The position numbers and the translations under genes were made by a program. The notes beneath the pieces are model-generated. The model ran no database searches, had not been told where the DNA came from, and was given only the letters and a program-made list of their open reading frames with translations. From the NCBI RefSeq assembly GCF_042434745.1, contig NZ_JBHLSS010000076.1: a DNA stretch of 64,000 nucleotides. One strand, 5' to 3'. Origin of the DNA: Azotobacter paspali. GTDB taxonomy: Bacteria; Pseudomonadota; Gammaproteobacteria; Pseudomonadales; Pseudomonadaceae. Each line of letters starts with the position of its first letter. Position 1 is the stretch's first letter. This document shows, piece after piece, positions 61,795 to 64,000 of this stretch.

Positions 61795-61944
61795 GTCCCG
61801 CGCGCCCGGAAGGAGACACGGGCGCCGTCATTGCCGCCGGCGGTTTCATTCCCGGTGCTGCCCTGCCCGCTCGCGAAGCGCTAGAATCGCCCCCTTTCGT
61901 TCCCGGACCGGCCGGGAGCCGATCGTTGCAGCGAGAGAACCGAT

Positions 61945-62643
61945 ATGGGCGCCCAGTGGAAAGCCAGACCTAAGGAAATTGCCGCCAATGCCAAGGGCAA
62001 GATCTTCGGCAAGCTGGTCAAGGAAATCATGATTGCCGCACGCAACGGTGCGGACCCGGACATGAACCCCAAGCTGCGCCTGGCGGTGTATCAGGCGAAG
62101 AAGGCCTCGATGCCCAAGGACACCCTGGAGCGCGCCATCAAGAAAGGCGCGGGACTCTCCGGCGAGGTGGTCAACTACGAGCGCACGCTCTACGAGGGCT
62201 TCGCCCCGCACCGCGTGCCGGTGATTGTCGAGTGCTTGACCGACAACATCAACCGCACCGTGGCGGAAATCCGCGTGCTGTTCCGCAAGGGCCAACTCGG
62301 CACTTCCGGCTCGGTGAGCTGGGACTTCGACCACCTGGGCATGATCGAGGCCGCCGCCGAGAACGGCGCCGATCCGGAGCTGGCCGCCATTGAGGCTGGT
62401 GCCCAGGACTTCGAGCCCGCCGAGGAAGGCGCCACCCTGTTCTATACCGATCCGACCGACCTGGACGCGGTGTGCAAAGCGCTGCCGGAGTTCGGCTTCA
62501 CTGTGCAGTCAGCCAACCTCGGCTACAAGGCGAAGAACCCGGTGAACCTGTCGGGCAGCGAACTCGAGGAGGTCGAGGCCTTCCTCGAAGCCCTCGACAA
62601 CCATGACGACGTGCAGAACGTCTACGTCGGCCTGAGCGCCTGA
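61945..62643 (+). CDS. YebC/PmpR family protein
   Basis: The 232-aa protein begins MGAQWKARPKEIAANAKGKI. It has MIAARNGADPDMNPKLRLAV, KASMPKDTLERAIKKGAG and VECLTDNINRTVAEIRVLFR, ending ALDNHDDVQNVYVGL. YebC proteins were described as DNA-binding regulators (PmpR in quorum sensing); related TACO1/YebC proteins also ease translation through proline stretches. The N-terminus lacks the GHS.W.NI start of the ruvC-linked copy (MAGHSKWANIKHR), so this is the second, YeeN-like paralog. Confidence 0.9.
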   Translation: MGAQWKARPKEIAANAKGKIFGKLVKEIMIAARNGADPDMNPKLRLAVYQAKKASMPKDTLERAIKKGAGLSGEVVNYERTLYEGFAPHRVPVIVECLTDNINRTVAEIRVLFRKGQLGTSGSVSWDFDHLGMIEAAAENGADPELAAIEAGAQDFEPAEEGATLFYTDPTDLDAVCKALPEFGFTVQSANLGYKAKNPVNLSGSELEEVEAFLEALDNHDDVQNVYVGLSA

Positions 62644-62681
62644 CACGCCCGGCCGCGCAAGCGCAACGCCGGGACGCCCTG

Positions 62682-62927
62682 TCACAGCGCATGGGGTTCC
62701 CAGAGCAGTTCGCCGTCGTCGCGGATCTCGACCACCTTGCTCAAGGCGGCCTCGGCCGCCGCGTCGGCTTCGGAGGCCAGATCGTAGCGCTGGCCGTTGG
62801 CCACCCTATGTACACGGGCGTTTTCGTCCTTTCCCCGGCGCTTGACGGCGATGACGGCCTCGAAGACATCGTCGACGGGAACAGCCGAGGAAATGGCATC
62901 GAACTTGGCAAAATGCTTGCGGGCCAT
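62682..62927 (-). CDS. Hypothetical protein, 81 aa
   Basis: I do not recognise it. GGGAGAGTCAT precedes ATG 62927. The product MARKHFAKFDAISSAVPVDD continues VFEAVIAVKRRGKDENARVH and ends VVEIRDDGELLWEPHAL. Mixed strands and one helix; no Cys, no membrane segment. Converges on yebC. Confidence 0.6.
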   Translation of the reverse strand: MARKHFAKFDAISSAVPVDDVFEAVIAVKRRGKDENARVHRVANGQRYDLASEADAAAEAALSKVVEIRDDGELLWEPHAL

Positions 62928-63102
62928 ATGACTCTCCCTTGCTGGGTCGCTGTGTTGTAATGGACAACGCGAACCCGCGAAAACTTCGCCGGACCGCCGG
63001 GCAGCCCTCGGTCCCCCCTACTCCGGCGCCGTGGCAGGCGCTGTTTACTTGCGTGCCACATACAACGAAAACACTCCCTTTTAATGCCAACAGGAGCCGA
63101 AC

Positions 63103-63378
63103 ATGTCCAACAACCCCGTAAACATGGAAATCTTCGACATGGCCGATGAGTTCATCGCCGTCGCCAACCGCCTGCTCGAAGAGGAACAGAAGGATCTGGG
63201 GCAGATCAGCGCTGCCATCCGCTACGCCGCGGCCCGCTTCAGCGCCCACGAGGCTGCGTGCCGCTCCGGCGACCTGTCGGCCGACAAGGAGAAGGCCTTC
63301 GACTGGTATAGAGAGCAGTTCAGCAAGATGCTGGACGAGAACCTCGACCAGCATATCGAGATGGCCAAGCATCGCTGA
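63103..63378 (+). CDS. DUF3144 family protein, paralog 2
   Basis: The 91-aa protein begins MSNNPVNMEIFDMADEFIAV and has ISAAIRYAAARFSAHEAAC and WYREQFSKMLDENLDQHIEM. It is the paralog of the gene at 35577. Acidic, all-helical, probably cytosolic. CAGGAGCC precedes the ATG. Unknown function. Confidence 0.88.
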   Translation: MSNNPVNMEIFDMADEFIAVANRLLEEEQKDLGQISAAIRYAAARFSAHEAACRSGDLSADKEKAFDWYREQFSKMLDENLDQHIEMAKHR

Positions 63379-63427
63379 TCGAATGCCAGGCAGGCGGGAC
63401 GCTTGCCCTCGCCTGCCAACATCGCCT

Positions 63428-63869
63428 CTACAGCGGCCGCCGGAACACGACCAGCTTGGTCAGCAAGCGTTGCACCACCTCGCCACGCTGGTTCAGCGTC
63501 AAGCTTTCCAGAGCGACGATGCCGCGATCCGGCCTGGATCGCGACGGCATGATCGCCTGGATGCAGCTCTCCACGTGCAGGGTGTCCCCCGCCCGGGTCG
63601 GCCTGGGCCAATCGATCTCGCCGCCGGCGCCGATCAGTCCGCCGGCCAAGGGCATGCCGCTGGTGACCAGCAGACGCATGGTGATGGCCGCGGTATGCCA
63701 ATCGCTGGCCGCCAGCCCGTCAAATAGGGTCTGCCTAGCCGCCTCGTCATCCAGATGAAAGGGCTGCGGGTCGAATTGCGCGGCGAAGGCTTTGAGAACC
63801 TCTTCGTCCAGCACGAATTCGCTACTGCGAAAGCGCGCCCACGGCCAGATTGTCCAGATAAAGATTCAT
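63428..63869 (-). pseudogene. MaoC-like dehydratase gene broken by a two-base loss
   Basis: The intact part (from about 63838) encodes RFRSSEFVLDEEVLKAFAAQ, FDPQPFHLDDEAARQT (the hydratase Asp...His motif), SDWHTAAITMRLLV and LTLNQRGEVVQRLLTKLVVF, a single MaoC hotdog domain. The natural start MNLYLDNLAVGA at 63869 is in another frame and soon stops. Restoring two bases in the GGGCGCGC run near 63840 would join them as LAVGARFRSS. Either a real frameshift or a sequence error in a GC run. It would act as an enoyl-CoA hydratase-like enzyme if whole. Confidence 0.75.
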
Positions 63870-63932
63870 CTCTCGCCGGACAGCGCTCATGGTGCATGCC
63901 TCTTTTTTCCATTTCGATCGCTTATCCCGTTA

Positions 63933-64000
63933 GGCCCTGTTGACGTAAGCCCAGCGCTAAAATTTGGCTTTTGCCATGACCGACAGAAACCAGCTGAGCG
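63933..64000 (+). mobile_element. Left end of an IS5-like insertion sequence (continues past window)
   Basis: After TA at 63931-63932 the sequence GGCCCTGTTGACGTAAGC looks like a terminal inverted repeat; it nearly matches the ends of the ~295 bp repeats (GGGCCTGTTGACG). A short leader leads to an ORF start at 63976. The element type is inferred from the terminus, the TA flank and the beginning of the ORF only. Confidence 0.55.
63976..64000 (+). CDS. Transposase start, truncated by window edge
   Basis: ATG at 63976 begins MTDRNQLS, the kind of opening seen in IS5-family transposases (…LSDxQW). Only eight codons are visible, so the call depends on the adjoining terminal repeat. Confidence 0.4.

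Overview
The window looks like a high-GC gammaproteobacterial chromosome from the Pseudomonadaceae. Azotobacter is the likeliest genus, judged from the density of repeat and IS debris and from Pseudomonas-type gene order such as pyrD-rmf-rlmL-dacB, gdhB, the moxR/Bat operon, pepN and zapA. That assignment is an inference; no rRNA or other marker gene is present.

Layout. 1-1173: the start of an OprD-type porin behind a tiny coupled ORF. 1494-2204: a dienelactone hydrolase. 2205-3656: gene-poor DNA holding a probable two-repeat CRISPR relic and a ~730 bp inverted-repeat-bounded element. 3657-17256: mostly housekeeping (VanZ-like protein, nuclease, glutaredoxin, yqjDEK-like genes, dGTPase, FUSC protein, dacB, rlmL, rmf, pyrD, a secreted hydrolase). 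17275-26176: NAD-glutamate dehydrogenase, then mprF and a virJ/acvB-like gene for aminoacyl-phosphatidylglycerol turnover. 26291-33038: a complete six-gene moxR/Bat (von Willebrand) operon. 33039-35870: a small graveyard with an IS605-type element missing both 5' halves, the tail of a prophage gpD gene, and a DUF4160/DUF2442 pair. 35954-43251: CoA-transferase, pepN, DUF2797, DUF1315, a wrecked peptide-ABC ATPase, REP sequences, slyX and a HIT protein.

43288-49846 is the most interesting part. Six genes on one strand (thermostable-hemolysin-like protein, AMP-dependent acyl ligase, heme-oxygenase-like diiron protein, short-chain dehydrogenase, OmpR-type regulator, sensor kinase) follow a PmrA/QseB-type box. 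The whole unit is bracketed by two directly oriented ~295 bp structured repeats. The repeats differ in sequence, but their complementary arms have changed together. The unit reads as a self-regulated, possibly mobile cassette for an unknown fatty-acyl or aminoacyl-derived product.

49905-52140 holds a decayed parA, a CAP-domain secreted protein with a duplicated domain, and a protein built of fourteen 16-residue repeats. 52284-63890 returns to core genes: an HPF/RaiA-like factor, an RlhA-type U32 protein, an acyltransferase, zapA and its partner, a TSUP permease, DUF1176, DUF3597, yebC, a second DUF3144 gene, and a frameshifted MaoC gene. The window ends inside an IS5-like element whose terminus resembles the ends of the ~295 bp repeats.
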